64,000 nt of DNA from Rhizobium sp. CF080 (GCF_000282095.2 NZ_AKKC02000016.1:372001-436000); one strand, 5' to 3'; numbered from the stretch's first letter, positions 51,639-61,362 are shown. Numbers and translations are program-made. The notes: generated by a model not told the origin, from the sequence alone.

Positions 51639-52577
51639 TCAAGCCCCGGGCGGCGAAGCCTTGCGCGCCGCCTTCCGCTCGAGCCCCAGCTGGTGCTCGC
51701 GGTAGATGATGAAAATCCCCGCCGATACCGTGATCGCCGTTCCGACCAGCATGGTCGCCGTCGGCACGTCCCCGAACAGAACAAAGGCAATGCCGATCCC
51801 GAGCAGGATCGAAGTGTATTCGAACGGCGCAACCGTCGAGACATCGGCATTGCGATAGCTCTCGGTCAGCAGGATCTGCCCGAGGCCGCCGCAGAAACCG
51901 GAGCCGACCAGGAACAGCTTTTCGGACATCGTCAGCGCCGCCCAGCCGAAGGGCAGGCTCGCAAGAGAAAACAGCGCACCCGACAGCGAGAAATAAAGCA
52001 CGATCGTCGCCGTCTTTTCGGTGCGCACGAGCTGGCGTGTCTGGATCATCGCGAAGCCGGCCAGCACCGCCGAGAGGATGACCGAAGCGGCGCCAACCGC
52101 CTGTTCCGACCCCATGCCGCCCTGTTCGAACATGGTGAGCTTTGGCCAGGAAATGATCACCACACCGACCATGCCGATCATGACCGCCGTCCAGCGGTAG
52201 ATGCGCACCGTCTCTTTCAGAAAGATTGCCGCGAAGACGACCGCCAGCAGCGGCGAGGAATAACCGATCGCGATGGCATCCGGCATCGGCAGGTGCACGA
52301 GGCCGTAAAAGCCGAAAACCATCGAGAGAATGCCGAGAAAGCCGCGCTTCACATGGCCGGTCAGGCTATCGGTGTGGAAAGCGCCGCGCAATTCGCCCTG
52401 GAAGGCGAGATAGGCCATGATCGGCACGAGCGCGAAGGCGGAACGGTAGAAGGTGATCTGTCCGGCCGGGATATCGGGACCTGCGGATTTGATACAGGTC
52501 TGCATCATCACGAAGATCACCACGGAGGTGACTTTGAACATGATCCCGCGCAGGGGATTCAGGGCATCGGCGGACAT
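51639..52577 (-). CDS. DMT-superfamily (EamA) transporter
   Basis: A 312-aa, ten-span permease with two EamA repeats. It shows PAGQITFYRSAFALVPIMAY, LPMPDAIAIGYSSPLLAVVF and LKETVRIYRWTAVMIGMVGV in the first repeat, and LTESYRNADVSTVAPFEYTS with FGDVPTATMLVGTAITVSAG in the second. The group includes RhaT- and RarD-like metabolite exporters. The ATG at 52577 was chosen; a TTG two codons upstream is possible. Substrate unknown. Confidence 0.88.
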   Translation of the reverse strand: MSADALNPLRGIMFKVTSVVIFVMMQTCIKSAGPDIPAGQITFYRSAFALVPIMAYLAFQGELRGAFHTDSLTGHVKRGFLGILSMVFGFYGLVHLPMPDAIAIGYSSPLLAVVFAAIFLKETVRIYRWTAVMIGMVGVVIISWPKLTMFEQGGMGSEQAVGAASVILSAVLAGFAMIQTRQLVRTEKTATIVLYFSLSGALFSLASLPFGWAALTMSEKLFLVGSGFCGGLGQILLTESYRNADVSTVAPFEYTSILLGIGIAFVLFGDVPTATMLVGTAITVSAGIFIIYREHQLGLERKAARKASPPGA

Positions 52578-52919
52578 CAACAACTCATGGGGATTTAAGG
52601 GGGGATTTTAGGCGGAAATCCAGTCCGCGCTGACAGGGCGCTTGGAGAGACAATGGGGGAAGATTCAGTTTGACGACAAAGTAACGGAAAAGTGGCATGA
52701 GCGGGATCAAAACTGATGATAGGTCGATCAATATCCGTGACCTCGTGAAAGATTGCGCGAAATATACCAGAATGAAATCGAGCTTTATTTTAGCCAAAGT
52801 TTCAACAATCGTTTAGCATTGCGTGCAATTATCCGCGCGGCGACGGGTGTGTGCCAATTCGAAGGGAATGCCCGCGGGGGCTCCCGATACCAATTTGAAG
52901 ACCCGGTTCAGGAAGCAAC
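52578..52919. other. Divergent intergenic region, DMT transporter/pepN
   Basis: About 340 bp with AT-rich stretches near 52680-52810, consistent with divergent promoters. GGAAGC lies just before the pepN start. Short open frames here lack support. Confidence 0.4.
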
Positions 52920-55568
52920 ATGCGAACAGATACGGGCCAGATCGTTCATCTGGCAGATTACCGCCCCACCGACTTCGTCCTGGAACGCGTCGATCTGACC
53001 TTCGAGCTCGACCCCACCAATACAAAGGTTGATGCGCGGCTGATCTTCCACCGGCGCGAAGGTGTCGATCCGTCTGCGCCGCTGGTGCTGGATGGCGACG
53101 AATTGACGCTGTCCGGACTGCTGCTCGACCAGAACGAGGTTCCCGCGGCGCAGTACGATGCGACGCCGGAGAGCCTGACGATCCGCGACCTGCCGGCCGA
53201 ATCTCCGTTCGAAATCACCGTCACCACCTTCATCAACCCGGAAGCCAACAGCCAGTTGATGGGTCTCTACCGGACCAACGGCGTCTACTGCACCCAGTGC
53301 GAGGCCGAAGGCTTCCGACGCATCAGCTATTTCCCCGACCGGCCGGACGTGCTGGCGCCCTATACGATCACCATCATCGGCGACAAGGCCGCCAATCCGG
53401 TCATGCTGTCGAACGGCAATTTCCTCGGCGGCGCCGGTTACGATGAAGGCCGCGCGTTTGCCGCCTGGTTCGACCCGCATCCGAAGCCGAGCTATCTGTT
53501 CGCATTGGTCGCCGGCGATCTGGGCGTGGTCGAGGACACGTTCGTCACCATGTCCGAGCGCGAGGTGACGCTGAAGATCTATGTGGAGCACGGCAAGGAA
53601 GCTCGCGCGGCCTATGCCATGGACGCGCTGAAACGGTCGATGAAATGGGACGAGGAGCGGTTCGGCCGCGAATACGACCTCGACATCTTCATGATCGTCG
53701 CCGTGTCGGACTTCAACATGGGGGCCATGGAGAACAAGGGCCTCAACGTCTTCAACGACAAATACGTGCTCGCCGACCCGGAAATCGCGACCGACCAGGA
53801 TTACGCGAATATCGAGGCGATCATCGCTCACGAATATTTCCACAACTGGACCGGCAACCGCATCACCTGCCGCGACTGGTTCCAACTCTGCCTGAAAGAA
53901 GGCCTGACGGTCTATCGCGACCACGAGTTCTCCGCCGACCAGCGTTCGCGCGCGGTCAAGCGCATCGCGGAAGTGCGGCACCTGAAATCGGAACAATTCC
54001 CGGAAGATGCCGGTCCGCTCGCGCATCCGGTCCGCCCGACCAAATACCGCGAGATCAACAATTTCTACACGACGACCGTCTACGAAAAGGGTTCGGAAGT
54101 CACCCGCATGATCGCCACGCTGCTTGGCCGCGACGACTTCAAGGCGGGAATGGACCTCTATTTCGAGCGCCATGACGGCCAGGCCGCGACGGTCGAGGAT
54201 TTCGTCAAGTCGTTCGAGGATGCGAGCGGCCGCGACCTGACCCAGTTCTCGCTCTGGTACCACCAGGCCGGTACGCCCTTGGTCACCGTGTCGAGCGATT
54301 ACGACCAGGCAAGCGGCACGTTCACGCTGTCGCTCGAGCAGATGATCCCGGCCACCCCCGGCCAGACGGCCAAGGAGCCGATGCATATCCCGCTCTCCTT
54401 CTCGCTCATTCTCGACAACGGCTCGGCTGCGGTGCCGACCAAGGTCGCGGGCGGCGAGGTGACCGGCGAGGTGCTGCACCTGACCGAACGCCGGCAGACC
54501 TTTACCTTCTCGGGCATTTCCTCCCGTCCGGTCCTGTCGCTCAACCGGTCGTTCTCGGCGCCGATCAACCTGCATCTTGACCAGACGCCGGCCGATCTTG
54601 CCCATATCGCCCGCCACGACACGGATCTCTTTGCACGCTGGCAGGCGCTGACCGATCTTGCCCTGCCCAACCTGATGCAGGCAGCGCGCGACGCCCGCGA
54701 AGGCAAGGCGATCACCTGCGATCCGGCTTTCGCCGCAGCCCTTCTCGAAGCCGCCGGCGACGAGACGCTGGAGCCGGCCTTCCGCGCCCAGGCGCTGACG
54801 CTGCCGAGCGAGGCGGACATCGCCCGCGAACTCGGCGGCAACAACGATCCGGATGCGATCCATGCGGGCCGCAATGCCATTCTTTCGGAGATCGCCAAGG
54901 CCGGAACCAAGACCTTCCAAAGCCTGTTCGACGCGATGAAGGTCGAAGGCACCTTCACGCCGGATGCGGCAAGCGCCGGCAAGCGTTCGCTGCGCAACAC
55001 AGCGCTGTCCTATCTCACCTATGCGGAAGGAACGCCGGCCCGCGCCGCCGCTGCCTTCGCATCCGCCGACAACATGACCGACCTCGCCCAGGCGCTGGCC
55101 GTTCTCACCCACCGTTTCCCGGACGCACCGGAAGCGGCCGATGCGCTCGCCACGTTCCTGACGCGCTTCGACGGCAACCCGCTTGTCATCGACAAGTGGT
55201 TCTCAACCCAGGCGACTATTCCCGGCGAAGGCGCGCTTGCCCGCGTCAAGGCGCTGATGGAAAATCCGCGCTTCATCGCCACCAATCCGAACCGGGTGCG
55301 TTCACTGATCGGCACGTTCGCCTTCGGCAACCCGACCGGCTTCAACCGCGCCGACGGCGAAGGCTACCGGTTCCTGGCCGAGCAGATCCTGGCGATCGAT
55401 CCGCGCAATCCGCAGCTCGCCGCCCGCATCCTCACCTCGATGCGCTCCTGGCGGTCGCTGGAGCCGCAGCGTGCCGACCACGCCCGCGCTGCTCTGTCGA
55501 CCATCGAGCACGCGGCGACGCTCTCGACCGACGTGCGCGACATCGTCGAGCGGATGCTGAAGGGCTGA
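52920..55568 (+). CDS. pepN: Aminopeptidase N
   Basis: PepN is a zinc M1 aminopeptidase that trims N-terminal residues from peptides in the cytoplasm. The 882-aa protein has the usual length. Substrate motif G268-A-M-E-N272, zinc ligands H304 and H308 in HEYFHNW and E327 in CLKEGLTVY are all present. It begins IVHLADYRPTDFVLERVDLT, as proteobacterial PepN does, and the C-terminal helical domain is complete. GGAAGC precedes the ATG. Confidence 0.97.
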   Translation: MRTDTGQIVHLADYRPTDFVLERVDLTFELDPTNTKVDARLIFHRREGVDPSAPLVLDGDELTLSGLLLDQNEVPAAQYDATPESLTIRDLPAESPFEITVTTFINPEANSQLMGLYRTNGVYCTQCEAEGFRRISYFPDRPDVLAPYTITIIGDKAANPVMLSNGNFLGGAGYDEGRAFAAWFDPHPKPSYLFALVAGDLGVVEDTFVTMSEREVTLKIYVEHGKEARAAYAMDALKRSMKWDEERFGREYDLDIFMIVAVSDFNMGAMENKGLNVFNDKYVLADPEIATDQDYANIEAIIAHEYFHNWTGNRITCRDWFQLCLKEGLTVYRDHEFSADQRSRAVKRIAEVRHLKSEQFPEDAGPLAHPVRPTKYREINNFYTTTVYEKGSEVTRMIATLLGRDDFKAGMDLYFERHDGQAATVEDFVKSFEDASGRDLTQFSLWYHQAGTPLVTVSSDYDQASGTFTLSLEQMIPATPGQTAKEPMHIPLSFSLILDNGSAAVPTKVAGGEVTGEVLHLTERRQTFTFSGISSRPVLSLNRSFSAPINLHLDQTPADLAHIARHDTDLFARWQALTDLALPNLMQAARDAREGKAITCDPAFAAALLEAAGDETLEPAFRAQALTLPSEADIARELGGNNDPDAIHAGRNAILSEIAKAGTKTFQSLFDAMKVEGTFTPDAASAGKRSLRNTALSYLTYAEGTPARAAAAFASADNMTDLAQALAVLTHRFPDAPEAADALATFLTRFDGNPLVIDKWFSTQATIPGEGALARVKALMENPRFIATNPNRVRSLIGTFAFGNPTGFNRADGEGYRFLAEQILAIDPRNPQLAARILTSMRSWRSLEPQRADHARAALSTIEHAATLSTDVRDIVERMLKG

Positions 55569-55606
55569 TGCTCAACGACGCCTGACCGCGACTGCCGAGC
55601 GACCAT

Positions 55607-56326
55607 TTACTCCACGTCGATGGTGTGGATATCGATGGCAACGGCGACGCGGTCGAGCAGCGGCTTGTTGTCCAGGCCGACCGCATAAACGCGGCGTTTC
55701 GTCGGGTAGATGAGTCCATCGAAGGTCTTTGGTTCGCTGGCATAATTCGCGCTCGACGTTCCGCCCATGATCTCAACGCTGTAGTCGTGTCGGCGGAGAA
55801 GACCGGAGACGTCGAAATAGAATGTCTGTTCGGTGGAATGGCTGTGGACGCCCGGCGGGAAAGTTACCTTCAGTCGCCGCCACGTCTCGCCGTTTTCGTC
55901 CCACGGCTCGACTTCTTCGACCTCGAAGCCTGGCAGCCTGAACAGGAACGGCGTGGTCAGGTAGGTCCACATCGCATAGCCCGAGAAATAGATCAGGTTC
56001 TGGGCGTCCCAAGGTGTCATCACCACGTGACCTTCGAAAGCTTCTCTCGGCCGCTGGCGCTCTTCGATAAGCTCGCCGTCATCGGTAACGATGGCCGTCC
56101 GCTCCGGCTCGTAAACGCTGTGCCGCCCCACGTCGACAAACGGCGAGAATTCGACGTGCTGGCGATGCGTCTCGATCGTCACGCGGGCGTTGGCGAACAC
56201 GTCCGGCCAGCCCTTTACATGCCACATGGCCCCGCCGACGGAAACATGCGCCGTCAGTTTCCGAAGCTGCTGCCAGCGCTCCCAGCCGCCATGGGCTGCA
56301 ATGGCAAGATCCACGAGTTCATTCAT
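55607..56326 (-). CDS. Hypothetical protein, 239 aa, HxlR-linked
   Basis: A soluble protein beginning MNELVDLAIAAHGGWERWQQ, the pattern of LolA-like/outer-membrane-lipoprotein-sorting-related cytosolic proteins (compare AHGGxExW). Beta-rich body: RQHVEFSPFVDVGRHSVYEP, YFSGYAMWTYLTTPFLFRLP, RRLKVTFPPGVHSHSTEQTF, LRRHDYSVEIMGGTSSANYA. No signal peptide. Divergent from an HxlR regulator with two operator-like repeats between, so it is the probable target. Enzymatic role unknown. Confidence 0.65.
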   Translation of the reverse strand: MNELVDLAIAAHGGWERWQQLRKLTAHVSVGGAMWHVKGWPDVFANARVTIETHRQHVEFSPFVDVGRHSVYEPERTAIVTDDGELIEERQRPREAFEGHVVMTPWDAQNLIYFSGYAMWTYLTTPFLFRLPGFEVEEVEPWDENGETWRRLKVTFPPGVHSHSTEQTFYFDVSGLLRRHDYSVEIMGGTSSANYASEPKTFDGLIYPTKRRVYAVGLDNKPLLDRVAVAIDIHTIDVE

Positions 56327-56365
56327 CTTTGATATCTCCGAGAAAGGTTTGCATCCGGCTTCAAT

Positions 56366-56420
56366 GGTTTAATTTTGAAACCTATCGACAGGCTGATCCA
56401 TATGGTTTAACTTTGCAACC
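56366..56420. promoter_or_regulatory. Twin inverted-repeat operators (HxlR candidate)
   Basis: Two 17-bp sites, GGTTTAATTTTGAAACC (56366-56382) and GGTTTAACTTTGCAACC (56404-56420), differ at two positions. Each is a dyad with GGTT/AACC ends. Centres are 38 bp apart, close to four helical turns. They lie just upstream of the HxlR gene and about 40-95 bp before the divergent gene's start. Confidence 0.75.
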
Positions 56421-56450
56421 AATATTTCCGACCCCTATGCGGAGAGCGCG

Positions 56451-56912
56451 ATGAAGGGAAAGAAGACTGACCTGACCGATGCCAATTGCGGCATTGCGCG
56501 CACGCTTCAGATCATCGGGGACTGGTGGACACTTCTCATTGTCCGGGATGCCTTTCACGGACGCCAGCGGTTTGGTGAATTCCAGAAGAGCCTTGGCCTT
56601 GCCAAGAACATCCTGTCCTCGCGACTGAAAAAGCTCGTCGAGGATGGCATATTCGCGCTCGAGCCTGGCAGCGGCTCGGCCTCAAGTCACCGCTATGTGC
56701 TGACCCCGAAGGGTGAGCAGCTCTGCACCGTGCTCGTCGCACTCTGGCAATGGGGCGAAGAAAACTGTTTCGAACCCGGCGAACTCACATACGCCATGGT
56801 GGACAAGCCGGACAGGCAGCCACTCGCCCGGCTGCAATTGAAGGCGCAGGACGGACGCGTTCTCGGGCCGCGCGATTTTCGCATGGTCGCAAAGGAGGCA
56901 ACCACGTCCTAG
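56451..56912 (+). CDS. HxlR-family transcriptional regulator
   Basis: A 153-aa winged-helix protein. NCGIARTLQIIGDWWTLLIV, RDAFHGRQRFGEFQKSLGLA, KNILSSRLKKLVEDGIFALE and HRYVLTPKGEQL form the HxlR DNA-binding domain, with C13 at the position of the redox Cys of family members. The C-terminal 40 residues (RQPLARLQLKAQDGRVLGPR) form an extra tail seen in longer family members. It should bind the twin sites at 56366-56420, autoregulating itself and the divergent gene. Confidence 0.9.
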   Translation: MKGKKTDLTDANCGIARTLQIIGDWWTLLIVRDAFHGRQRFGEFQKSLGLAKNILSSRLKKLVEDGIFALEPGSGSASSHRYVLTPKGEQLCTVLVALWQWGEENCFEPGELTYAMVDKPDRQPLARLQLKAQDGRVLGPRDFRMVAKEATTS

Positions 56913-56943
56913 CCTGCCTAGGGGGCCGCTTGTGGTACCGGCT

Positions 56944-57507
56944 TCAAGCGCCGGCGCATTTTTCCAGAAAACGGGAAACCAGCGAGCGGCAATAGTCGGG
57001 AGTCAGCGCGCGGTCGCCGAACAGGATGTGGTAGATGATCGGCGCGACGACGAAGTCGATCGCTTCGCTCACATCGAAGGCCGTCTCGCCCCTGGTCAAG
57101 GCGCGCTCGCGCAACGTCTCCAGGTGATCATAGGTGAACTGGCAGCAGCGGCCCGCCGCGTCGCCTTCCATGCTGCCCAGCACGTCCGCCAGCATCGAGC
57201 GCCCGACCTTGGACGACATCTCCTCCGCATATTGCAGAATGAAGGTCTCGATGTCGCTTCCCATCGCGCCGGTATCTTCCGGGTCGGCGACGGGCCGCAT
57301 ACGGGCGACCGCGACATCCGCCAGCAGTTCGGACAGATCGCCCCAGCGGCGATAGATGGTCGACGGCGTCACGCCGGATTTTTCCGCAATCATCGGCACC
57401 GTGATCTCGCCGCGATCCATGGTCTTCAGAAGATCCTGGACCGTGCGATGCACTTCCGACTGGATGCGGGCACTGCGCCCGCCCTGGCGCACCATTTCCC
57501 TGGCCAT
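56944..57507 (-). CDS. TetR-family repressor
   Basis: A 187-aa TetR protein. HTH at about 25-65: QDLLKTMDRGEITVPMIAEK, SGVTPSTIYRRWGDLSELLA. The C-terminal ligand domain includes FILQYAEEMSSKVGRSMLAD and EAIDFVVAPIIYHILFGDRA. It lies divergent to an MFS exporter with a palindromic operator between, so it is most likely a drug-responsive local repressor of that pump and of itself. Confidence 0.91.
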   Translation of the reverse strand: MAREMVRQGGRSARIQSEVHRTVQDLLKTMDRGEITVPMIAEKSGVTPSTIYRRWGDLSELLADVAVARMRPVADPEDTGAMGSDIETFILQYAEEMSSKVGRSMLADVLGSMEGDAAGRCCQFTYDHLETLRERALTRGETAFDVSEAIDFVVAPIIYHILFGDRALTPDYCRSLVSRFLEKCAGA

Positions 57508-57549
57508 TTTGTTCTCCTTGCCGGCACGTCGCCGGAAATATCAAATCTC

Positions 57550-57618
57550 TTAATGCAAAGATATTGCATTAATCCAGGAATGCAACTATATGCGGCTAAC
57601 GCTAAAAAATTGCATTAA
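57550..57618. promoter_or_regulatory. TetR operator: perfect 9-bp inverted repeat plus half-site
   Basis: TTAATGCAA (57550-57558) and TTGCATTAA (57564-57572) form a perfect inverted repeat with a 5-bp centre. An extra TTGCATTAA lies at 57610-57618, just before the MFS start and touching its AAGG SD. A truncated ATGCAA lies near 57580. Confidence 0.8.
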
Positions 57619-57629
57619 GGTGAAACGCC

Positions 57630-58832
57630 ATGAGCAATATCCTCTCCGCCTCCCCTTCGCCCTCCGCGCTGAGGATGACGGCCTACAGTTTCCTCGGCGC
57701 CGTCCTGATCTCCGCGACCAGCAGCGCGCCGACGCCGCTCTACCATCTCTACCAGGAGCTCTTCCATCTCTCGCCGGCGATGATCACCCTGATCTTCGGC
57801 TCCTACTCCTTCGCGCTGCTCGCAGCGCTTCTGACCGTCGGCGGGCTTTCGGACTATCTCGGACGCCGCCCGCTGATCCTGCTGGCGCTGATCTTCAACG
57901 CCGCGGCGCTGATCGTCTTCATGGTGGCGGAATCCGGCACGATGCTGCTCATTGGCCGTATCGTGCAGGGTTTTGCAACCGGCATCGCCTTCCCGACCTT
58001 CGGCGCGACGATCCTCGATACCGACAAGCGGAGAGGCTCGATGCTCAACAGCATCACCGCCTTTCTCGGCCTGATGATCGGGACGCTGGCCGGCGGCACG
58101 CTCGTCGCCTTCGCGCCTGAGCCGACACATCTCATCTATGCGCTGCTGTTTCTCGTGACGCTCGCCGGCATCGTCGTGCTTGCCTTCATGCCGGAGACCA
58201 TCACCGGACGACCGGGGGCTTTGGCCGCCATGCGCCCGCATATCAGCGTGCCGCAGCGGGCCCGTGCGACGCTTCTGAAAGTCACGCCGGTCAATGTCGC
58301 CGGCTGGTCGCTCGGGGGCTTCTATCTGTCGCTGATGCCGACTCTGGTGGCTGTCACGACCGGCATCACCTCGCCCTTCGTCGGCGGCACGGTCGTCGCG
58401 ACGCTGATGCTCAGCGCCACCGCCTCGGTCTTCGTCTTCCGCACATGGGCGCCGCAGCGGGTTCTTTTCACCGGCGCGACCGCGCTGATGATCGGCGTGC
58501 TGATCACGCTCTCCGGTGTGCATCTGCAGGCGGTCGGGCTTCTCTTCCTCGGCACGGCGGTGGCCGGTCTCGGGTTCGGATCGATCTTCTCGAACATTCT
58601 GAAGATCGTCCTGCCGCTTGCCGAGAGCCACGAAAGAGCCGGCCTGTTTGCGGCCTTCCTGGTGGAAAGCTACCTCGCCTTCTCGATCCCGGCGATTGCC
58701 GCAGGACTGATCGCCCCCACGCTCGGCCTCTCCAATACCGCCTATGTCTATGGCGGTGCAATCATCACGCTGGCAGTGATTTCGATCGCGGCTACCCGCA
58801 CCAGCCTTGCCGAAAGCCCAGCCGCTTCTTGA
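57630..58832 (+). CDS. MFS transporter (drug/metabolite efflux)
   Basis: A 400-aa, 12-span transporter. Features: SATSSAPTPLYHLYQELFHL in TM1, LTVGGLSDYLGRRPLILLAL (loop 2-3 signature), GRIVQGFATGIAFPTFGATI in TM4. AAGG precedes the ATG by eight bases, and the operator half-site overlaps this SD. Probable efflux pump under the divergent TetR repressor; substrate unknown. Confidence 0.9.
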   Translation: MSNILSASPSPSALRMTAYSFLGAVLISATSSAPTPLYHLYQELFHLSPAMITLIFGSYSFALLAALLTVGGLSDYLGRRPLILLALIFNAAALIVFMVAESGTMLLIGRIVQGFATGIAFPTFGATILDTDKRRGSMLNSITAFLGLMIGTLAGGTLVAFAPEPTHLIYALLFLVTLAGIVVLAFMPETITGRPGALAAMRPHISVPQRARATLLKVTPVNVAGWSLGGFYLSLMPTLVAVTTGITSPFVGGTVVATLMLSATASVFVFRTWAPQRVLFTGATALMIGVLITLSGVHLQAVGLLFLGTAVAGLGFGSIFSNILKIVLPLAESHERAGLFAAFLVESYLAFSIPAIAAGLIAPTLGLSNTAYVYGGAIITLAVISIAATRTSLAESPAAS

Positions 58833-58986
58833 GGCGGCCGATTTGCCGCCTGCGCGGACTCTTCCGATTCGCAATTGAATCAAATCGTTAAAAAAATCTT
58901 AGCAAGCCTCTGGACACGAAGAATCACTAATGATTCATTGAGTCAGGTTCGCGCGAGCGGCGCGTCGAATCACCATGAGGGACACA

Positions 58987-61326
58987 ATGAAAACCATGTC
59001 GGACGTGCAGCGGGCAACCGCGGCCGAGGGGCGGCTGCGTCTTAAATTTCCGAGCTTTGGAAGTTTGCGGCGGGCCATTCCGGACGAGCCGCGGCTCTCC
59101 GTCAAGCCCATCGCGCGGCAGTTGCCGCGCGTCGAGCTCGTTCTCAAGCGTTCGATCCCTCTTCTCATCATCGCATTCCTGACCGTCGTCGCCGCCTCGC
59201 GCATTCTCGGCATCGTTTCGGAATATACGCGGATGGAAAATGCCGCACGGCAGGCGACCGCGCTGATGGCAGCCACGGCAAACGCTGCCTTCTCCGACGA
59301 TGCGACGGCGCTCATCGGGCACGACCGCGCCGCCGCGGAAAAACGCCTTGGCTCGTTCCTGCCGCAGGAACAGCTGGAGACGGATGCCTTTTTCCTCTTC
59401 GTCGACGAAACCGGCCGCATTTTCGGCGGCACCAAGCAGGCGGCCGCCTATATCGGCAGGCGCCTGACTTCCGTCCTGCCGGAAACCGCGGCGCTCAGGC
59501 GATTCGGCGACGAGAGCGGCGTGATCGAGACCTATTTCGGTGAGATCCCGCATTACGCGGCCATCGAGACAGTCGGCAGCGAAGGCGCGCTGGTCGTAGC
59601 GGCCTATTCGCTGGAGAGCATCAATCTGGCATGGCGTCACGACGTATCGCTCAACGTCACGCTTTTCACCGGCATTTCGGCGATCCTCCTGATCATCCTC
59701 TATGCCTATTACATGCAGGTGAAACGCGCCCGCGAGGCCGACGAGACCTTCGTCGAATCCAATCTGCGCATCGAGACGGCGCTGTCGCGCGGCCGTTGCG
59801 GGCTGTGGGATTTCGACGTTACCAACCGGCGGCTGTTCTGGTCCGGATCGATGTACGAGATGCTCGGCCTGCCGCCCGCCGGCAACGTCATCTCCTTTAC
59901 CGACGCGGCGCGGATGATGCATCCGACCGACGGCAATATCTATGCGCTCGCCCGCGCCATCAGCCGCGGCAATGCCAAGCAGGTCGACCAGGTCTTTCGG
60001 ATGCGCCATGCGGCCGGCCACTATGTCTGGATGCGCGCCCGCGCCCAGCTGGTGAAGACCGGCCAGGGCCGCACCCATGTCATCGGCATCGCCATGGACG
60101 TCACCGAGCAGCACCGCCTCGCCCAGCGTTACGCTGAAGCCGACCAGCGTCTTGCGGATGCGATCGAGTGCACCTCGGAAGCTTTCGTGCTGTGGGACAA
60201 GAACGACCGGCTGGTGATGTGCAACACCCATTTCCAGCAGGCTTACGGCCTGCCCGACAGCGTGCTGGTGCCCGGCACGGAACGGCACGCCGTCAATTCA
60301 GCTGCCGCCCGCCCGGTGATCGAACGCCGTGTCGCCGATCCGGACGGCAGCGGCCTTTCGCGCACCACCGAAGTGCAGCTCGCGGACGAGCGCTGGCTGC
60401 AGATCAACGAGCGCCGCACCCGCGACGGCGGCCTGGTCTCGGTCGGCACCGACATCACGCTTCTGAAGCGCCACCAGGAGCGGCTGCGCGACAGCGAGCG
60501 CCGGCTGATGGCGACGATCGGCGACCTTTCCTCCTCGCAAAAGAAGCTGGAACGCCAGAAGTCCGAGCTTTCGGTCGCCAACGCCAATTACCAGGCGGAA
60601 AAGGAACGTGCCGAGGCCGCCAACAAGGCCAAGTCAGAATTCCTCGCCAACATGTCGCACGAGCTCAGGACACCGCTCAACGCGATCCTCGGCTTCTCGG
60701 AAATCCTCGCCAACGGCATGTTCGGGCCGCTCGGCTCGCCGAAATATTCTGAATATTCCAAGGACATCCACGACAGCGGCAAACACCTGCTCAACGTCAT
60801 CAACGATATCCTCGACATGTCGAAGATCGAGGCCGGCCATATGCGCATCCAGTGCGAGGCGGTCGACCTGAAACCGCTGATCGAGGAAAGCCTCAGGCTG
60901 ACCACGATTTCCGCTCAGGACAAGGAGATCGCCATCCATCAGCGCCTGTGCGACAGCCTCAACATGGTGGCCGATCGCCGCGCGCTGAAACAGGTAATGC
61001 TCAACCTTCTCTCAAACGCGGTGAAATTCACCAATCACGGCGGCAGGATCGAGCTGCGTGCGCGCAAACTGGAAAAAGGCGTGCTGCTGACGATCGCCGA
61101 TACCGGCATCGGCATTCCAACCGAAGCGCTCAACAAGATCGGCCAACCCTTCGAACAGGTGCAGAGCCAATATGCCAAGAGCAAGGGCGGCTCCGGCCTC
61201 GGGCTTGCCATCTCCCGCTCGCTGATCGGCCTGCACGGCGGCACGATGCGCATCCGCTCGAAGGTCGGCGAAGGCACGGTCGTCTCGCTCCACATCCCCG
61301 ACCAGCCGCTGCCGGTGGCGCGGTAG
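58987..61326 (+). CDS. cbrA: PAS-containing sensor histidine kinase (CbrA/PleC-DivJ-like)
   Basis: About 779 aa. Two membrane spans (SIPLLIIAFLTVVAASRILG and TLFTGISAILLIILYAYYMQ) frame a periplasmic domain of roughly 150 residues. Two PAS domains follow (GRCGLWDFDVTNRRLFWSGS; TSEAFVLWDKNDRLVMCNTH), then a coiled linker. The HisKA domain MSHELRTPLNAILGFSEILA (phosphorylated H558) has the long insert MFGPLGSPKYSEYSKDIHDS that marks the PleC/DivJ/PdhS/CbrA group. The HATPase has NLLSNAVKFTNHGGRI and GGSGLGLAISRSL. The position beside glnE fits CbrA of Sinorhizobium, which acts on DivK-CtrA cell-cycle signalling. The symbol is by similarity of layout. ATG 58987 follows GAGGGA. Confidence 0.78.
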   Translation: MKTMSDVQRATAAEGRLRLKFPSFGSLRRAIPDEPRLSVKPIARQLPRVELVLKRSIPLLIIAFLTVVAASRILGIVSEYTRMENAARQATALMAATANAAFSDDATALIGHDRAAAEKRLGSFLPQEQLETDAFFLFVDETGRIFGGTKQAAAYIGRRLTSVLPETAALRRFGDESGVIETYFGEIPHYAAIETVGSEGALVVAAYSLESINLAWRHDVSLNVTLFTGISAILLIILYAYYMQVKRAREADETFVESNLRIETALSRGRCGLWDFDVTNRRLFWSGSMYEMLGLPPAGNVISFTDAARMMHPTDGNIYALARAISRGNAKQVDQVFRMRHAAGHYVWMRARAQLVKTGQGRTHVIGIAMDVTEQHRLAQRYAEADQRLADAIECTSEAFVLWDKNDRLVMCNTHFQQAYGLPDSVLVPGTERHAVNSAAARPVIERRVADPDGSGLSRTTEVQLADERWLQINERRTRDGGLVSVGTDITLLKRHQERLRDSERRLMATIGDLSSSQKKLERQKSELSVANANYQAEKERAEAANKAKSEFLANMSHELRTPLNAILGFSEILANGMFGPLGSPKYSEYSKDIHDSGKHLLNVINDILDMSKIEAGHMRIQCEAVDLKPLIEESLRLTTISAQDKEIAIHQRLCDSLNMVADRRALKQVMLNLLSNAVKFTNHGGRIELRARKLEKGVLLTIADTGIGIPTEALNKIGQPFEQVQSQYAKSKGGSGLGLAISRSLIGLHGGTMRIRSKVGEGTVVSLHIPDQPLPVAR

Positions 61327-61362
61327 CGCTCGGCCGCCTGAGGCACGGCGGGGCTTATGCCT

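Noticed and set aside
52908..55112. A 734-codon open frame on the minus strand, antisense to pepN
   Set aside because: pepN on the plus strand is unmistakable with full M1 motifs. The antisense frame is low-complexity Arg/Gly/Asp sequence typical of GC-rich shadows.
57615..58883. A 422-codon minus-strand frame antisense to the MFS gene
   Set aside because: Composition (long runs of Arg, Glu, Gly, Asp) and absence of any domain mark it as a shadow of the transporter.
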